Numbered from the stretch's first letter, positions 32,812 to 47,000 are shown. The stretch: 64,000 nucleotides of DNA from Avena insularis (GCA_023614405.1 CM042697.1:305506323-305570322); one strand, 5' to 3'. The notes: generated from the letters alone by a model not told the origin. Numbers and translations are program-made.

Positions 32812-35800
32812 TGTAAGGTTCCCAACCATTAATAAGGTAGAGATCCCTGTGTTTACAATGCTAGTCCCTGGATCAATAGCTAGCATCCACAGTTAAGATG
32901 TAATATCAAGAAACAAAGGTCATAATACAACTTTATATCCAGGAATAAAATAATTCATTACATCTTACATAGCTCATTTGGCTATCTCATTACAATGCAG
33001 CAGAATAACTATATAGCATGGAGTCCTTCATCTTCAAAGTGCCACAGACAATCATGTTGGTTGTAGACTTGTAATCCTATTCAACAAACTTCACTAACAT
33101 CAAACAAACCTGCAACATAATAAGTTGCAGCCACAAGGGTCAATACATTTGAATTGTATTGGCAAGTTTCACTACTATGTAGAAATATGTGGATCCTATC
33201 ATTACATGCATATTTGGCTAAGTAGGGTTTAGGCTCATTTGCAGAAAGCAATACAGTTTTATCCTATCTTTTCAAAATAGTTTTGATCTTTTGTCAAATC
33301 TTTCTGAACTTCTTGGAAAACTCCAAGTGCTTCAAATCCCTTGTTGTCACCATCAAGTTTTAATTTTGATAAATTGGAATGTCGAGATCTTCCATAGCTT
33401 CAGGCCTTAGTTGCTCAGTATTGTCCATAACCGGGGACACGGCTAAGTACTTAGAATTTTGATCTTCTGCAGAAGTTGTACACTTTACCCACATGACACA
33501 ATCTCATCTTGATGCCACCAGTGGCCGCTGGATAAGTACTCACCAAGATGGAGTACTGGCAGATTGAGAATGTGACAGTCTTTCCATAGAAGTCCTCCTA
33601 ATACACAATGCTAGCTTGTCATCCAGGCACCAATGTAGGGTTTCAAGTTCCCTTACACAATTCTAGTTAACCTGATGATGCCAATGCATGGGTCTTCCAC
33701 TATGTAGTTGACTAAGCCAGAGCCCATTTAGCATGTGGCTGTACACGGAAGCCACTGTACGAGAAACATGTTCAATCTCTAAGTCCCTGGGTGGTTTTCT
33801 TCTGGTGCACATACAAAAAGAGATAGCCATATAAACATGGTTCCTTTTGTTGCCACCTTGTCCAAAACTTGAGTATCCTTGTCCACCCAGGTGGTTCATT
33901 GAATACTTGTTTTATTATATAAAACATATATCTTTTCAACACTTCATATAGTCATATCATGTATCCCATCCCAATATAAAGCAGGGCTAAGCATACTACA
34001 ACTACAATGTTTCCACTAAGGAATATATAAGGGTATCCTATTAGGATTTACCATAGCATAAAATATAGTAAACCTTTCCATGCATGTTACAAAATCCACT
34101 AAGTGTAATGAAAATAGTAGTACTTGGATGGTAGTGTCACTTGCCTTTTTAGTAGAGAATGATGGTTCACTTCTTGATCTTGCAAATATTACACTCTTCT
34201 AATTCCACTACAATTCAATCAAGCAAACACAAATTCAACTAGCATTCCAACCAATTTACCACACATAAAATAATAGAAACAAGGTCATGCATGCAAGCAT
34301 GCAAAAGATAGTTTTACTTGCAAAAGTGGTTTCTACTAGGCTCTAAACATTATAAAGTTCAAAATGGCCTTTTACTAAAGTGGTAAAACTATTTGCAAAA
34401 GGTTTTATCTATAAACCATTTTTAAATCAAATCAATATTTTATGTGGTTGAAAATGTTTTTAGCAAAGCAATTTTCTTTAAAGAGTTCACCAAATATATT
34501 TTTATTCTCAAAACTTGGTGTTTACGGTCAGAAGGTTTGAATCAAATCATTTCCCAAAGGTTTCTCTCAAAAATCATTTCTATATCATAATCAATATTTT
34601 TATTTGACTAGAAATGAGCTAATTCAAATATTTATTCCTAAACTTCACAAAATACATTTTTAAATCCACAAGTTGGTTCCTAGGGTCAGTAGGTTCACAA
34701 CAAATCATTTTGCAAATATTTCACATTAAAATTATATCTAGAATAATTTTTATATTCAAAATAATCCTACACAAGTTTCTGCAAATTCAACCAATTTTCC
34801 AGAAGCAAAACATTAAACAAAGTGCATGGTTGCAAAGTACTTGTTCTTATGAATCCATTGATATAAAATTTGCAAATTTTGGACGTGTGGATCAAAAGTT
34901 ATGCAATTTACAAATTCAATCAATCTATAGAAATGTTTCTGTCTATTTAAACAAACTAGTACCACGCGTCATGATTCTACTGGTCGGTACCGCTTCGTGC
35001 GGATCAAGCTCTCTAGACCGTAGGATTTAACTAAGATCGAGCGGCGCAGATCGAGTGATACCCCTTCGATTACGTTTTATCGCATCCGCTGGATGATAAT
35101 CTAACGGCTACGGCGCTATGGCCAGGAACTGGCAGCGCTGCGCGGCGGCGACTGGCGGCGCGCGGTCAGACGGTGGCGTCGCAGCGATTGCAGGAAGCAA
35201 GGGAAGAAGGGAAACAGCTCACCGTGCTCGCAGGGTCCTGGTGAAGCTCGAGGTGGCGTTGGCTTGGGGAGGGGCACACAGGAATGGCGGTGATTTCTCG
35301 TCGGAGATGGCGTCGGCGTCGGGTGCCTCTAGATGTCGTTGGGGGCGAGTGTGGAATTCACGTGAGTATGATCGAGAGGGCTCGGGGCGGTCTAGCTTAC
35401 CAGGGAGACTTCGCCGGAGCGATGGAAGACGGCGGCGCACGCTCAGGTGTCGACAAAGCCGAGGCTACGGGGCACGCGTGGGCGAGTGGAGCACACAGGC
35501 AGATGCACATGGGTCTGAGGAGCAAGCTTGCGTGCTCTGGGAGGCGAGGCGCAGCCGTGGTTCGCCGGAATTGCTCTGGGATGTCGTCGGAGACAGTGGT
35601 GGTTGAGCTCAAAATTAGAGCAGCCTAGGGGCAGAGGGGAGGCGCTGTTTGGGGGGAAAGAGAGAAGAGGCGTGGGCTGTTATGTATGCGTGATCACTGG
35701 CAAGAATTACTCGCGCAATAACTCGAATTTACGCCACGGATTCAAAGCAGCAACAGCGAGGTGACGAGGTCGTGGTGGAGACGATGATTGCGTGGCAGTG

Positions 35801-36712
35801 GGGTCCGTCTGGCAGTGAGGGAGAGAGAGAGGGAGATGGGGCCACTCGTCAGCGTATGTGTGGGTGAGTCTGCGCGTGAGAAAACGTTTCACTGTGGGGG
35901 AAAAGGTTGGGCTGCGACTGGGCCTTGCTGGGCTTGTTTGCTGGGCTGGGTTTGATTCACTTTTTTTATACAGGAAGCTTTTTCTTTTTCCATTTGGAAT
36001 TTCTGTTTTGATTTTATTCAAACAATTCAAACACCCAAATGAATTCAAACCTTTGACAAACTTTGTGTAGATTTTAATTCTGTTTAACAACACAAATCAA
36101 AGTCCAAAACAAAATAATTTTTATTCTTTTTAGGATCTATTAATAATTAAATAAATAGACTTTAGTCTTTACTTTCAAATAGAGTTTAATTTATTTTAAA
36201 TCTCTATTTGAAATCTAAAACAATACTAAAATCAAATCAGTAGGTTTTATTTGAAAATAGAACACTTGGAAAACTTATTTAAAATAAAATAACAAGTTTT
36301 AGTGTTTATTTAAAATGGAAAAGCCTTTACTTTAATAGAATTGGATATTAATAAATCCTCATTATTTTATTTAAATAAACCTTTACTCTTTTTATCAAAT
36401 AGAAATATTTTATTTCAAAAGCTTCGCCAAGATTTAATTTGGCTCTATAAAATAATCCTTATTTATAATTCTACCTTTGCTTTTGAAAATCAAATCTTTT
36501 TATTGCAAGATCCAAAAATAGTAATTCCAACTATTTTAACTTTATTGTTTATTTATCTTTTTAAATCCCTTTATGATTTTATTTGATCAAAATAGGTTTT
36601 GATATTTCCAATTGGAATCAAAAAGTTTCTGCTCACCCTAAATTTCAACAAAATTTTATTTAGTTTATTTATTTTTCACATTTCAAAATTTGGAAAATTT
36701 TGGGATGTGACA
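32812..36712 (-). repeat. 5' LTR of the gag-only element (right copy)
   Basis: 3901 bp, nearly identical to 27073-31028, lacking about 50 bp in the GC-rich core. It should contain the promoter driving the minus-strand gag transcript, but I could not place the TATA box with confidence. Reading frames inside it repeat those of the other copy and are not genes. Confidence 0.9.
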
Positions 36713-36717
36713 GAGAT

Positions 36718-38576
36718 ATGCCCTAGAGGCAATAATAAAAGTGGTTATTATTATATCTTTGTGTTTATGATAAATGTTTACATTCATGCTATAATAGTAT
36801 TAACCGGAAACATTAATACTTGTGTGATTTGTAAACTAAATTAGTGTCCCTGGTAAATCCTCTTTATAATACTAGCTTGTTGGTTAATAGATGATCGTGG
36901 TTTCTCGATCAGGAACATTGAGATGTTATTAACAACAAGATCATATCATTAGGAGAATGGTATGATGGACATACTCCTATAGATAAGCGTAGCATTAAGA
37001 TCAAGTCATTTCAATAATTCATTTTCTATAAGCTTTCTGATACATAGTAACCTAATTCCTTCGACCATGAGATCATGCTAATCACCATCACCGGAAGGAT
37101 GCTTTGATGACATCAAACACCACACCATAACTGGGTGGCTATAAAGGTGCCATTGAGTGTTCGGAAAGTATGTGTTGAGGCACATGGATCAAGAGTGGGA
37201 TTTGTCCATCCAAATGATAGATAGATATACTCTGGGCCCTCTCGGTGGAATGTCATCCAATTGGCTTGCAAGAATGTGACTGGCTCACAAGGTATCACAT
37301 ATCACGGGAACAAGAAAAGAGTACTTATCGGTAACGAGGTTGAACTAGGTATGCAGAGATACCGACGATCAAACCTCGGATAAGTAAACTATCATGAGAC
37401 AAAGGGAAATTGGTATCGTATGTAAGTGGTTCATTCGATCGCAAAGTAATCATAGAAATATGTGGGAGCCATATGAATTTCCAGATTCCTCTATTGGTTA
37501 TTGATCGGAGAAGTGTCTCGGTCATGTCCGCATAATTCAAGAACCGTAGGGAGATACACTTAAGGATTCGATGTTGTTTAGTAGATATGGAATGTTAGTA
37601 GGGATAGTGAATGTTGTTCGGAGTCTCGAATGGGATCGAGGATATCACGAGGAGATCCGAAATGGTCCGGAGAATAAGATTCATATAAGGAAAGTCTGAT
37701 TCCGGAGTTCGGGAATGATTTCGATGTTTTCATCGGAGAGGTTCTAGAAGGTTCTAGAAGGTTCACCGGACCGGAAGGGGAATGGTCCATGAATATGTCA
37801 TGAGTAAGTGGAATGATTGGATCATATCCTAGGTCACTTGGTTTGGGCATTTGCAAGAGAGAATTAAAGCTCTAAATTGAAAGTCAAACGGGAGGTTTGA
37901 AAAGTCAAACTAGAACAATGGTTTCCTAGTGGAAGAAGGAAAGAGTCCTTCCTTCAATCCAACTTGGGTTTGGGTTTGGATTCAAACTCTCCCCTCCCAA
38001 GGCTGCCCCCCTCTCATAAATAGAGGGGGAGGGCTGCCCCAAACACCATAAGAGCCAGCCCTCCCCACCCGTGCGCCGCCGCCGCACGCTGCGCCGCCGC
38101 CAGCCGCCGTCGCCCTAGCCGCCGCCGACACCTCCTCCTCCTTCTCCCGGCCTTCTAAACCTAGAGCGCCGGGAAAACCTAGATCCACCATAACTCGCAC
38201 CGGCTTAGGCGAAGCCCTGCGGGATCTTCCCTCTACTTCCGACACCACGCCGTCGTGCTGCCGGAATCGCGAGGGGAGAACTACAACCTCTACTGCCTGC
38301 TGGAACAAGGGAGAGGAAGGTCTTCATCGAGTACCGAACGTGTGACCGAATGTGGAAGCGCTGTCGGAACGCAGCGCCGGAAGAACCTTCTACGCGATCT
38401 TGAGATCGGAAAGTGTACAGCTACATGACCCACGAGAATCTGCTCTCGTTAACCGCTTTGGAATCTTCGAGGGTGAGTACTCTAATCAACTCGTTGCTAC
38501 AATCTAGTAGATAGATCTTGGCTTTTTTGTGTGCATGCGTTAGAAATTTTTGTTTTCCATGCTACGAACCCCTACA
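36718..38576 (+). repeat. 3' LTR of the copia element, main part
   Basis: Continues from 27072 after the nested element. Total length with the first ten bases is about 1869 bp. TATA box CATAAATAG at 38015-38023; ends CCCCTACA at 38576, followed by the TGTTA duplication (38577-38581). It keeps the U5 stretch 38383-38546 that is replaced in the 5' LTR, and so is the better copy. Confidence 0.9.
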
Positions 38577-38581
38577 TGTTA
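38577..38581. repeat. Target site duplication TGTTA of the copia element, right copy
   Basis: Second copy of TGTTA directly after the LTR end; matches 20709-20713. Confidence 0.93.
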
Positions 38582-40617
38582 CACATGTTAAGGAGGTTCT
38601 ACAAATCCTTCGTCATGAAAAGCTTTATTCTAATCTCCCAAAGTACACTTTTGCCAAAGACAAACTGATTTTCCTTGGGTATGTAGTTTCTTCAAAAGGA
38701 ATTGAAGTTGATGTCTGAAAATTTAAAGACATATGAGATTGGCCCATTCCTACCAATGTTAGTGAACTTCATAGTTTTCATGGGTTGGCCGGTTTCTACC
38801 GTCGCTTTGTCAAAGACTTTTCTGCCATTGCTTGCCCCCTCAACGAGTTGACAAAGAAAAATGTCACATTTGTTTGGGGCAAAGCACAACAAAAGGCATT
38901 TGATGAGATCAAAAAGAGGCTCACTGAAGCACCACTCCTTGCTTTACCGGATTTCACAAAAAAAATTGAGATCAATTGTGACGCTAGTGGTATTGGCATT
39001 GGAGGCATCCTTATGCAAAATGGGCATCCTATTGCATACCATAGCGATAAACTTGATGGCGCACGCCTTAACTACCCGATTTATGAAAAAGAGCTTTTTG
39101 CCTTAGTTCGTGTCCTTCAAGTGTGGCAACACTACCTTTGGACCAAAGAATTTATCATACATTCTGACCATGAGTCGTTGAAATATCTTAAGGGTCAATC
39201 CAATTTGATTAAAATGCACGCTAAGTGGGCTGAGTTCATGGAGTCTTTTCCTTACATTGTCAAGTACAAGAAGGGCAAAGAAAATGTAGTAGAGAACGCC
39301 TTGTCCCGCAAAAATATGAGCCTTCTTACGCACCTCGAAGTAAATGTGCTAGGACTTGATGACATCAAATAGTTGTATTCTTCCGACCCATTCTTTGGAT
39401 CAATTTTCGCAAAGTGTTCAATAGACAAAGGGGTTAATGATTTCTATTTGCCTAAGGGTTTTATATTCAAACAAAACAAGCTTTGCATTCCAAAGTCGTC
39501 TCTCCAACTTTTGCTTCTTCAAAAGTCCCATGGTGGAGGCCTTATGGGTCACTTAGGCCGTGATAAGAACTATGACATGCTCTCCACTCACTACTACTGG
39601 CCCAAGATGAAGCGCGACGTGGAGCGCCACGTCCAATGATGCACTACATGTGTCCAAGCTAAGTCTAAGTCTAACCCATTTGGTCTTTATATCCCACTGC
39701 CTATTCCTCATGCACCTTGGTCGGACGTTAGCATGGAATTTGTGTTAGGACAACCTAGATCTAAACATGGCCACGATTCTATATTTGTTGTAGTGGATCG
39801 TTTTTCCAAAATGGCACACTTCATTCCGTGCCATAAGACCGATGATGCTTCACATGTCGCAAATTTGTTTTTCAGGGGAATAATCCATCTTCATGGTGTA
39901 CCAAGAACAATCGTCTCCGACCGCGACGTCAAATTCATGAGCTACTTTTGGAAGGCACTCATGTACAAGCTTGGCATTAAGCTACTCTTCTCGTCCGCGT
40001 CGCACCCTTAAACGGTGGACAAACCGAGGTCGTCAACCAAAGCCTCGGAACACTACTCCGTGTGTTGATCAAGAAGAACCTTAAAGATTGGGAAGAATGC
40101 ATCCCCCACGCCAAATTATCCCACAATCGTGCCAAGCACTCAACCACCATGAAGATCCCATTCATGATCGTCTACGGATTCGAGCCCCTTACCACGCTCG
40201 ACATACTACCGCTTCCTCTCCAAGAGCGCACCAACATGGACGTCGACAAGTGTGCCCAAGCAATGAAGAAAATCCATGAAGACACAAGAGCTATGATCAA
40301 GCAAGAAGTGCTTCGCCAAGCATCAAGGCTAAACAAGAACAAGAAAGAGATGATCTTCAAAGAAGGCGACCTTGTGTGGATAGACTTGAGTAAAGACCGT
40401 TTCCCCAAGGATCGCGACTCTAAGCTCAAGCCAAGGGGCGATGGCCCTTTCAAAGTACTCAAGAGGATCAATAACAATGCCTACATCATCGACATTCCAA
40501 CATCAAAGTACCTTGTGAGCCCGACATTCAATGTCAAGGACCTCTCACCATTCCATGGAGAACATGATGTTGAGAAGGTTGAAGAGTCGAGGACGACTCT
40601 TTCCCAAGGGGGAAGCT
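38582..40617 (+). pseudogene. RT end, RNase H and integrase of element C (continuation)
   Basis: Coding resumes right after the copia insertion with HVKEVLQILRHEKLYSNLPK and FLGYVVSSKGIEVDV, then TGA at 38716. RNase H region: [24 protein letters not shown]-type start [35 protein letters not shown] and [13 protein letters not shown] at 39370. Integrase: zinc part SHGGGLMGHLGRDKN and CTTC (TGA at 39637 just before it), core with [16 protein letters not shown] and QTEVVNQSLG, a stop and frameshift near 40010, and a C-terminal module (FKEGDLVWIDLSKDRF, GDGPFKVLKRINNNAYIIDI). At least four breaks. Neighbouring order fits gypsy pol. Confidence 0.88.
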
Positions 40618-41008
40618 GATGCATCCCGTCCTACGAACGCTACTACATCTTCTCCCACTAGTCCCCCAAGTGGACCAATGACCCGCGCTCGAGCCAAACT
40701 CCTACAAGCTAAGGTTAACTCACTCCTCTCTTTGTGTGATTTCAATTCACCCATGAATGGATTTCTACTTCATACCCCGACACTATGCATCCTCAGGTAT
40801 GAAGGGAAGGACCAGCAGGACGGAGCAATCACAACCAAAGCAACCCGCAGTTGTCTGGTCCCGGTGGTACTACCGGTCGCCGGAACCGGTACTATCGGTC
40901 AAGCGGTACTACCGCCACGTCACTACCACACGAGCCAGAAGGAGTCGCCCAATAGCCACCAGCTCCCAGCGGTACTACCAGCCGCGGACACCGGTACTAC
41001 CGGACTGC
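40598..41008 (+). pseudogene. C-terminal extension and start of the 3' region of element C
   Basis: In a shifted frame, coding-like sequence continues past the integrase end: SPPSGPMTRARAKLLQAKVN, NSPMNGFLLHTPTLCILRYE. Related gypsy polyproteins end with a GPMTRARAK-type segment like this, so the shift near 40600 is decay rather than a true end. A purine tract (AAGGGGGAAGC, about 40606-40616) is present here, but whether it is the plus-strand primer is unclear. From 40860 the sequence is rich in GGTACTACCGG-type motifs. It is cut at 41008 by the next insertion. Confidence 0.6.
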
Positions 41009-44000
41009 TGTGACCCAGCATACCACTGCATGATGTAGTATACTATAGTCGTTGACATAACATCAACGAAACACCGTTCACTAGTATTACATCCCTTAGA
41101 ATGGCACAAGAGAAACACAGCGGGTCTAATACATGGCTTAAAGGTTACAACTCACTCTTTTACATAAGATCCAGAGAACACTCTAGGTTAAAGAGAGAGA
41201 AAGAACTTCTCACGGAGAAGAATTAAAGATAAATAACGCAAGAACGATTATACTATTAAGTCTAGTATTCTGGCTAAGAGGTTGGCATTGCTGCTATTGC
41301 AACGCACTACAGAAATAGGTTCTTTGGCTAGAGATAATATTCCTATCTAATCAGTAACTTCGTCTTCACTTGGGTTGAGGTATGTGTTGACTTGCTTGTA
41401 TTTATTGAAGAGCTTTAGGTGGTCTTGATAAGTCCTGGAGCATATCTTGATGTAGACATCGTTTTAATGGCTTCAGAAATCTAGCAAGGGTTAAGAAGAT
41501 ACTTTGAGTACGAGCGTACTCAGCAAATTCACTAGAAAGGAGTGTTTGATGCACTATATCTACAGCCACAGACCGTAGGTCGTAGGCAATGCAAGTTTTC
41601 ATAAAGATTTCTTTTAAAGGTTGCTTTTATTCTAAAAAACTATGTCCGTCAGCATTCACGGGTTTACCAGAACCTTCATGGGGTTCCTTTCCCTCCGTGT
41701 TCGCAGCTCCTTCCCGGAACAGGGAGTAACAAGTTACAGTTTTTACGCTCTGCAGAGGTGCGTTACTTTACCCATGAGAGATCAACTCTTTGTTGCACAA
41801 CCGGGCAGCTTATTCCCGTCCACAATTCCATGATGTGGGGCCCATAAGATGATCCAAGCCAATCATTGCCCCCTTCGCGACCTCGCATGCATCCTTGGTG
41901 TACACCATGCCCACATAAAGAATTACGGCAATGGTTTGTACAAACCGTTAGATGCCAGAACTATAATGGGACGATGAGGGTTCCCACCCATATGCTGCAT
42001 ATCCTCTACGAATTACCAATTAATATGCACGCTACGAGGATAACAGCCACGACCTGCACATCCGGCTTCATGCGAGAGGAAGAAGATACAGCTGACTTCT
42101 CCGTCCCATTCCAAATCTCATGGTCAATGCGTAATATACGGTGCAAGAATCACAGGCGACATTGTTTGTTAAGTCCTAGGTGATATAGTTCTGAACAGTG
42201 GTATTCTAACTGTCAGACTTAATAGATCAACTGATCACCCTGGATCAGAAATCAATAATTCTCATTATTATTAAAAATAGTGTTTTCTAACCTTTTTCAA
42301 ATGCAGGTGAAGACAACACTGGATTTGTAGAATACTTCATAGAAAATAAACAAAAAGACATGATCAAGTGTGAACTTGCCTTTTATGATTGCAAGATTAT
42401 GCACTCACGGTCTTCGAGTCAGTATAAGATCCAAAATCTGAAATCAGCATCATTGGTCCGGTAAGGACTAATGTTTAAAGAAGCAATATGCTTTTATGCA
42501 TAAGTAATGTGATGCACGTTCTAAGCGCAAATCCTGAGAATAACGTTGTTCTAGGGTTTGGATTCTGAAAGTGGTTACTTTGGAATGTGTGGTCCTTTTA
42601 GATAAGTTTCATAGTTGTACTTATATTAGCGTTTATGAGTGGTTGTAGACAACACGTATGTAGGAGTAAAGTACACATACTTATGACATACTAGTTAGGA
42701 TTACTTATACAAGAGTTCTTATTTAAAGTGGCAAAAAGGATAACCTTCGAAGAAAAGGTTTCTCTTCCAAGGTCTAAACAAACCTTGTGGTTAAATAGTG
42801 GTGGTTGATGTTATTTGTTTTGATCAATTGGTTTGGTTTGAGTTGCTTTATAGATTAACTACTTCAGACCAAAGTTAACTATAGAACATGTAGTAATGTG
42901 TATGGTATTATATTTAGACTCTTGGAGACTAAAGTTAACTTTAAAATATAAATAGTTTTGAAAGTATAATACTTATACATTGGTATCTTGTATATCTGAA
43001 ATGTGTCTTTTAAGTTACTTAAGAATGTTTATTCTGTTACTTGAGTAATGGTTTCTTGATTTGAGTATGGGGTAATATCATTTATCTTTTATAGATAAGT
43101 GAGTATAGTTTATAAACCCAACATAATGTTACTTAACTCACTTATGGATTTATATAGTGTTGTAGTAGTTTTTGTAATTTGGTGATTAATATGGTTTAGA
43201 GAAGATTTGATTGTTCACAAGTTGTTCTTTAAGGACTTTATTATTAGTGAAATTCTTTTTAGAGATAATCTTCATTTAAGGTTGTAGATCTTTCTAAAAT
43301 AAAAACATTTATAGTGTTTTAAATCATTATGACATTAGATTATTAATATTTGAGACTATTACTATTTATTAGACTTATTTAACTCATTATAGGAATATTA
43401 ATAAGTTTTATTGATCTTTATATGAATTATAAATGAAGTAAATAAGTTTAAATTTGAGTTCTTAAAATATTTGAATTTTTATTTAATTCAAAAGTATAAT
43501 ATTAGATTTTTATCATATAGATATTGTTTTTGTGATCATTTTGGTATATCATATTTATTTTTGTGATAAATAAATAATAGGATATGATTTTTTATTTCTT
43601 ATTACTTTATAATTATTTAATAAATATTTAATTAAGTGAACTAATAATACCTGATTATAGTTTTAAATTAGAATTCTTATTTTTCTAAGATTTTGTTATT
43701 TTATTTATATTATTAACATTTATCATTTAAAAAATATGAATTATCAAAGTTTTATTACTTATAAAACCTTTATTAAATAACATTTATTCAAATACTCATC
43801 ATAATAATATTTTATAATAGTTTTATTTTGTAGATTTTACTTTTCTGAAATTTTTCATATATTATACATATTTTTCTGAATTATAAATCAAAATTTTTTA
43901 ATTAAACAAACTTTAATCATTTATTTGATTTCTAGAATATTATTAATTGGATTACAACATTTTATTTATTTTTAAACAGAAAATTACTTTTTACACCACG

Positions 44001-47000
44001 TCCAGAGCTAGCCCCAGTCACTGACCTGTGGGCCATTGTCCACCTTAGCTCTTAGGTTAAAAGAATTACATTTGTTACCGATTGGTTATCTACCCCAGTC
44101 AATGACATATGGGCCCTGGGCCATGTCACTTGCCACGTTAGCAAAGACCAGTCAAACTAGATGACGTGGTGCGATCATGACGCAATGATGGCGTCAGCAC
44201 CACGACCGCCGTCGGTGAGTGGTCACCGGCGACGATCTATGGTGGCAGCCTACTGAACCTAATAGTGGCAGCGCCGCTTGGAAAAGGTCATCGAAGGTTC
44301 ATGGCGACGAGCTACTGCGGCGGCGGTGCTCAACAAAACTAGACCTATGGTGCGAATCAGCAAACGAAACTAGGGTCCAGAGATGCGCAATCTTACCCTG
44401 ATGATGATAGAGCAGTCGACGAGGATAGGCGTGGTCGGAAACGAGCTCCCCGACGAGGATTCTGACGAACTGCTGCGAAGAGGAACGACCAAATTCACTC
44501 ACTCCAGTGCTCCCCTTGATGCAAGCTTCTACCCAGAGGATCTACGGAGGACGGCGCTTCTCCATGACGGCTCAGAATGGTGTGGGGAGACGTGGTTTGA
44601 CGGCGAGGAGTGTCTCCGGTGAGCTAGGGTTCGGTCTCGTTCGTATCTGAGAGGATAAGGAGGGATTGGGGATAGGGATGGAAGGAATGCGTCGCAGTGG
44701 CCTTCTTATCCCCTCCTGGTAATGGCGGCGAGTATCTTGGCACAATGACGGCGATGACGGCATCGGGCGGCGGCGAGCTCCGCCAGCGAGTTGCCTGTGT
44801 GCGTGACGGTGACGACGATGGTTGTTTTGCGGATAACCCCCTGACGATTTCTTTAGCTCAACCCGCGGTCCTCACCTGACCCCACTTGTCAGTCACAGAT
44901 GGAAAAGGACCTGGGCTGGTTACTGGGCTGTTGTGGGCTGCACATAGGCGTCAGATAGGTGTAGGGTGTTGGGCTGCGGCCAGGTTTGGTTTTTTATTTG
45001 TTTTATTCCTTTTCTGTTTTCTTATTCAGATTTGAATTTGATTTACATTTTGAATCTTTCTTTGTAGAATTTGTTTGCTGGATATTTACAACAATACAAA
45101 AATATACCTAGTCTCATTTTTGAACTCTTATTATATCCTCGTTTTGTATTTCTTGTATTTACTTAATGTGATTCCCCCTTGTTAATATTTTATATAAACT
45201 TTTCTTATTATTTTTTCTCCTTATTTTAGTTAGGGATTTATTTAGTAATATACTCTTATTTGTTTATAACTCAACTTTTAGTGAGCTCATAGTTTGAATA
45301 GAAACTTTATATATATGTATAATGATTCTATACCATTATTTGATGCATGAAATGTAAAGACATTGATATGGTGATTATTACTCCCACTACTTTGGAAAAT
45401 GGCAATGTATGTGATAAACAAAGAAGTTTAGGGTTTTGAATTATGAGTACTATCCTTGAATTTAGGTTTTTGTGATAGCTTAGTTTCCTTTTAAGAGTGA
45501 AGATTTAATGGCTAAGCATATTGCCTTATGTATATATTATTGGATGAAATCTCCCTTTTTAATAGAAAGTTATAATTAGAGTGTTTTATAGAAGTGAACT
45601 TATAAAAATATACTTAAGCACATAAAGTTATGATGGTTGGAATTAACAGAGATATGCTTATGTAATTTGTTATAGGAAAATATTTCTATAAAGTGTTATA
45701 GACATCAGATGATGGATCAATGGTATAAGATGGATATTATGTTTGAGTTGAGGTTTAGAGTTGATTGCTTACCAAGATTAAATAGGAAAATGATTTATAA
45801 CATATAACTATATTTCACAATCTTGGATCTCTAATTAAGGAATTCCTTTCCTAGATATAATACCTCTTTCTATCCATCACCATGGTTAACATGATGAGCT
45901 TTACCTCACCAAACATTCTTATTCACCTTTCATTTTTTCTAAACTCATGGATGAATCCAATGAGTTTGATACCAAGGTACTTCATAGCTTTCTCATATCC
46001 TTGCTTGGTTGTATTAACTACTCTACTGTTGATAATCTTCCATCCAAGCAGTAGTTCCTTCAAACTCTACTCCCAATCTTCCTTAATCCTCCATCACTAA
46101 TCTTTCCCTAAAGTTGACTAACCCTTAAGATGAATAACACTACTTCTAGAACTCCATACTACACTAGCTTTACTTGAATAACACCATCTTATATTCCCTT
46201 TACTCTAAGAATTCCCACTTCAATCCCTGAATTATATTTATGTGATTTGCAAAGACTACTCTAGGATCACTTATCTCTACTAAAGTTCTAATCATGTTCT
46301 ACCCACCAGTACTACTTATAACAAATATAAACATTTAATATTGGTGGCCAAAGCATTACCATGATAGTTCTCTAATCATTTATTATTGAAGTTCGTAGTT
46401 GGCTAAGCAGGGCTTTATCAATCCTACCTTTTATTGTTTGGAAATTATCTTCTTAGTATCTTATATTGGATTAAGGTTATTCATGGACTATGCCCTCTTT
46501 AAAAGATTTAAGTAGCTTTTATGATAAGATCAAGAAATAGTATATCAAGGATTGATAGTTAAAGAATTTGTAAATCAATGGTGGATTACTCAACATTGAT
46601 AAACAACAGATATTAAGACAAGTTTCATAAAAATTAATATGGGAAGAAAGATATATATAGTGAATGATATTGACTTAGTCTCTTTCCAACTCAAACTCAT
46701 TAAGAGTTCAAGGTTGTGTATTACTATGGTACTCATAATATGAATATATAAAAAAATAAGATAGGTCAGCACTAAACATTTCATTTTTATTATTCTAGTG
46801 GTCATCTTAACTTAGTATTCATAGGTTGGTATGGTGAATAGTATGGTATGATCCCTTAAGGATCATATATGGATTATTTAAGCAAAGTATTATGAGTGAC
46901 ATTTATTATATCTGATCTACCCTTAGATCAAATCATGTTTAACCAAATAAAGTTTTAGCAAAGGTCATATTAGAACTTATCACAGTTAACTTGATGATCT

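Larger units (their letters stand above)
27073..36712 (-). mobile_element. Gag-only LTR retrotransposon with LTRs of about 3.9 kb (TR-GAG type, Del/Tekay-like)
   Basis: Two direct repeats (27073-31028 and 32812-36712) enclose 1.78 kb that encodes only gag on the minus strand. Read on the minus strand the LTR starts TGTCACATCC and ends CCTTACA; the primer site TGGTATCAGAGC follows the right LTR, and a purine tract precedes the left one. Perfect GAGAT duplications flank it (27068-27072, 36713-36717). In the first 460 or so bases I counted five LTR differences, so the insertion is recent. Known: gag-only elements with large LTRs are called TR-GAG and depend on partners for pol. The gag protein and TGTCACA LTR ends point to Del/Tekay chromoviruses as relatives. 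Confidence 0.9.
20714..38576 (+). mobile_element. BARE/Angela/WIS-like Ty1/copia retrotransposon, decayed, with a nested element
   Basis: LTRs start TGTTGGAG(G/A)TATGCCCTAGAGG and end CCCCTACA. A primer site complementary to initiator tRNA-Met follows the 5' LTR, and gag, protease, integrase, RT and RNase H follow in copia order. The target duplication TGTTA is perfect (20709-20713 and 38577-38581). A gag-only element (27073-36712) sits ten bases into its 3' LTR. Without it the element is about 8.2 kb, near the usual size less the RT deletion. Family recognition rests on the LTR start and the polyprotein. Confidence 0.92.

Noticed and set aside
44219..44763. Overlapping GC-rich open frames as a host gene
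   Set aside because: They sit in the GC-rich core of a long LTR-like block, like the cores of neighbouring LTRs, with no domain or start context.
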